In this document: piece after piece, positions 7,101 through 7,188 of the stretch
Layout: every line of letters begins with the position of its first letter
Numbering within the stretch: position 1 is the first letter of the stretch
The notes under the pieces: generated by a model
What the model saw: only the letters and a program-made list of their open reading frames with translations
Told to the model about the DNA's origin: nothing
The model's database searches: none
Position numbers and translations under genes: made by a program
Source: DATMXT01 sp035560415
Lineage (GTDB): Bacteria; Bacillota; Clostridia; Oscillospirales; Feifaniaceae
Direction of reading: 5' to 3'
Length of the DNA stretch: 7,188 bases
Assembly: GCA_035560415.1 (NCBI GenBank)
Contig: DATMZG010000070.1
Location: 1 to 7,188, forward strand

Positions 7101-7188
7101 CCGGAGCTGACCCATGAGCTCTTCCACAAAGCCGGGGCGCTGCGCAGCCCCCCGGTAATAGATGAGCTCCCCCGCCACGGCGCCAAGC
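4137..7188 (-). CDS. addB: AddB, ATP-dependent helicase/deoxyribonuclease subunit B (5' end cut off by window edge)
   Basis: This is the nuclease and Chi-recognition subunit of the cytoplasmic AddAB complex, which unwinds and degrades DNA from double-strand breaks to prepare 3' tails for RecA. The reading frame is open through the right edge. The GTG at 7176-7178 has no ribosome binding site and is probably an internal Val. Counting from that Val, about 1013 residues are visible. A helicase-like region holds 'IRIVEAQ' (~199), 'VAGFTDGDFPA' (~475) and 'TATERLYITMPRRD' (~535). A C-terminal PD-(D/E)XK nuclease holds His678, Asp786 ('GKIDRVDG') and Asp803-Lys805 ('VDYKTG'). Cys648, Cys965, Cys968 and Cys974 match the AddB 4Fe-4S cluster, with C-x2-C-x5-C spacing at the C-terminus. 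By comparison with B. subtilis AddB (1166 residues, from memory), about 150 N-terminal residues, including the Walker A motif, lie outside the window. The gene ends in TGA (4137-4139) inside the start of addA. The family assignment is firm. Confidence 0.95.
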   Translation of the reverse strand, partial: LGAVAGELIYYRGAAQRPGFVEELMGQLRELAANRATGERLLEAAEKLADTDLAAKLRDLALIGSAYEAAGERSARGGEYALDAARELCERDNIFSEYDIFLDHFKRFTPQEYEMLEVMLASGTYVAVGLTCECGRRCKTELDLFYLPCGTAERLKELAASCGQGAAPDTLEPVRAVFRPDIAALEECLFELPERPFEARADNIRIVEAQTEYEELEFIASEIRRLAQREGYRWRDFAVITRRSRMASGPLEAVFKRYEIPVQLDTRAELSVFPLMTLILSAFDAVRGGYSYPDVFRYLKTGLAGLSVHRTDALERYCYAWNIRGGAWRRPFALHPDGYNAPFTRRSKAMLRLLNRWREGAIAPLAEFEKAMGRGGAADISRAVYELLIRLKIPEQLEVISKEMPQDMAQLYRQVWDAAALLLDDMADMADPNVTPERYAELLRLAAAQVKLGAIPATRDQVLVSEVERVVGAGVKCAFVAGFTDGDFPATPAGSALLTDGERRQLEAADLPLSPVAAAAWPEERYLAYNALTAATERLYITMPRRDLSGGALRASVFLPHLKALMPFNDIEDATGILAKEGPASSAKAIDLLLAGGGSKNYEDRPELSRAAALREAVSAAGQKKPIANASKLYAGRGGLSATSGERFAKCNFSYFCQYGLRLKPTKRNEFDAMQTGTFIHYVLEHFFAKVPAGERESLTTEGAAKILDGIIEEYVRDFLPDEGERSARMQYLFSRLSKIVHSYMAILLDELKNSEFVPLDFELEVGRDIPALVYGEGERKITVRGKIDRVDGLKKDGCTYIRIVDYKTGMKELSYPELYQGIGLQMFLYLAAVLAGGHERYGEALYPAGVVYAPVRLDTVSLADRGATDEDVRRARMDKVKKNGLLLDDEEVLRAMDRSGKFLTLPVSADKDGNIRPRGTSTASMERLGELAEFAGRLLDEAAGKIASGSVEVNPLTTRGEQKPDACRFCDMRPVCRYDGEGRGMPYLSEEDFWRAIGGEKVVENGVYPGAEAGD
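4189..4194 (-). promoter_or_regulatory. Ribosome binding site of addA, inside addB
   Basis: On the minus strand this reads AGGAGG, a full Shine-Dalgarno sequence, 8 bases before the TTG at 4178-4180. Its last G is the first base of an in-frame GTG (4187-4189), which therefore cannot be a well-spaced start. The site lies within addB codons, so ribosomes finishing addB pass over it. This supports translational coupling of the two subunits. Confidence 0.85.

Noticed and set aside
7176..7178. GTG as the start codon of addB
   Set aside because: The frame stays open to the window edge, no Shine-Dalgarno sequence precedes it, and the AddB N-terminal ATP-binding region would be missing; it is an internal Val.
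1..7188. CRISPR array, transposon, prophage or novel defence system
   Set aside because: No regularly spaced direct repeats, transposase, integrase or phage-like genes were seen. AddAB takes part in general repair and degrades foreign DNA ends, but it is a well-known housekeeping enzyme.

Overview
This window looks like an ordinary chromosomal segment from a Gram-positive bacterium, most likely a G+C-rich member of the Clostridia (Oscillospiraceae/Ruminococcaceae-like; this placement is inference). The reasons are a Bacillus/Clostridium-type AddAB nuclease pair with an Fe-S AddB, strong AGGAGG-type ribosome binding sites, tRNA genes that encode their own CCA ends, and a zinc-ribbon (C+) ribosomal protein L31. 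The protein-coding DNA is strongly G+C-rich, while the intergenic DNA beside rpmE is A+T-rich.

Every gene lies on the minus strand, so transcription runs from right to left. At the right edge is addB, which lacks roughly its first 150 residues because they lie beyond the window. It is followed by the complete addA, which overlaps the end of addB by 44 bases. Next come a short A+T-rich gap holding a good sigma-70 promoter, rpmE (ribosomal protein L31), a hairpin terminator, tRNA-Arg(CCG), tRNA-Lys(TTT) and a second intrinsic terminator. The leftmost ~134 bases hold no credible gene. They contain hairpins, including a perfect 11-bp G+C-rich stem, next to a T-rich segment.

AddA and AddB form one heterodimeric helicase-nuclease that resects double-strand DNA ends for recombination until it meets Chi, so their overlapping, coupled arrangement makes sense. 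The motor motifs of AddA and both nuclease active sites appear intact, and the four AddB cysteines of the Fe-S cluster are all present. The rest of the window serves translation (L31 and two tRNAs) and has no evident functional tie to addAB.

I looked for an unusual or undescribed system on both strands and found none. The points worth a second look are small: decoy GTG start codons in addA and rpmE, an alternative pairing around the rpmE terminator, the source of transcription for the tRNAs, and the hairpin-rich left edge.
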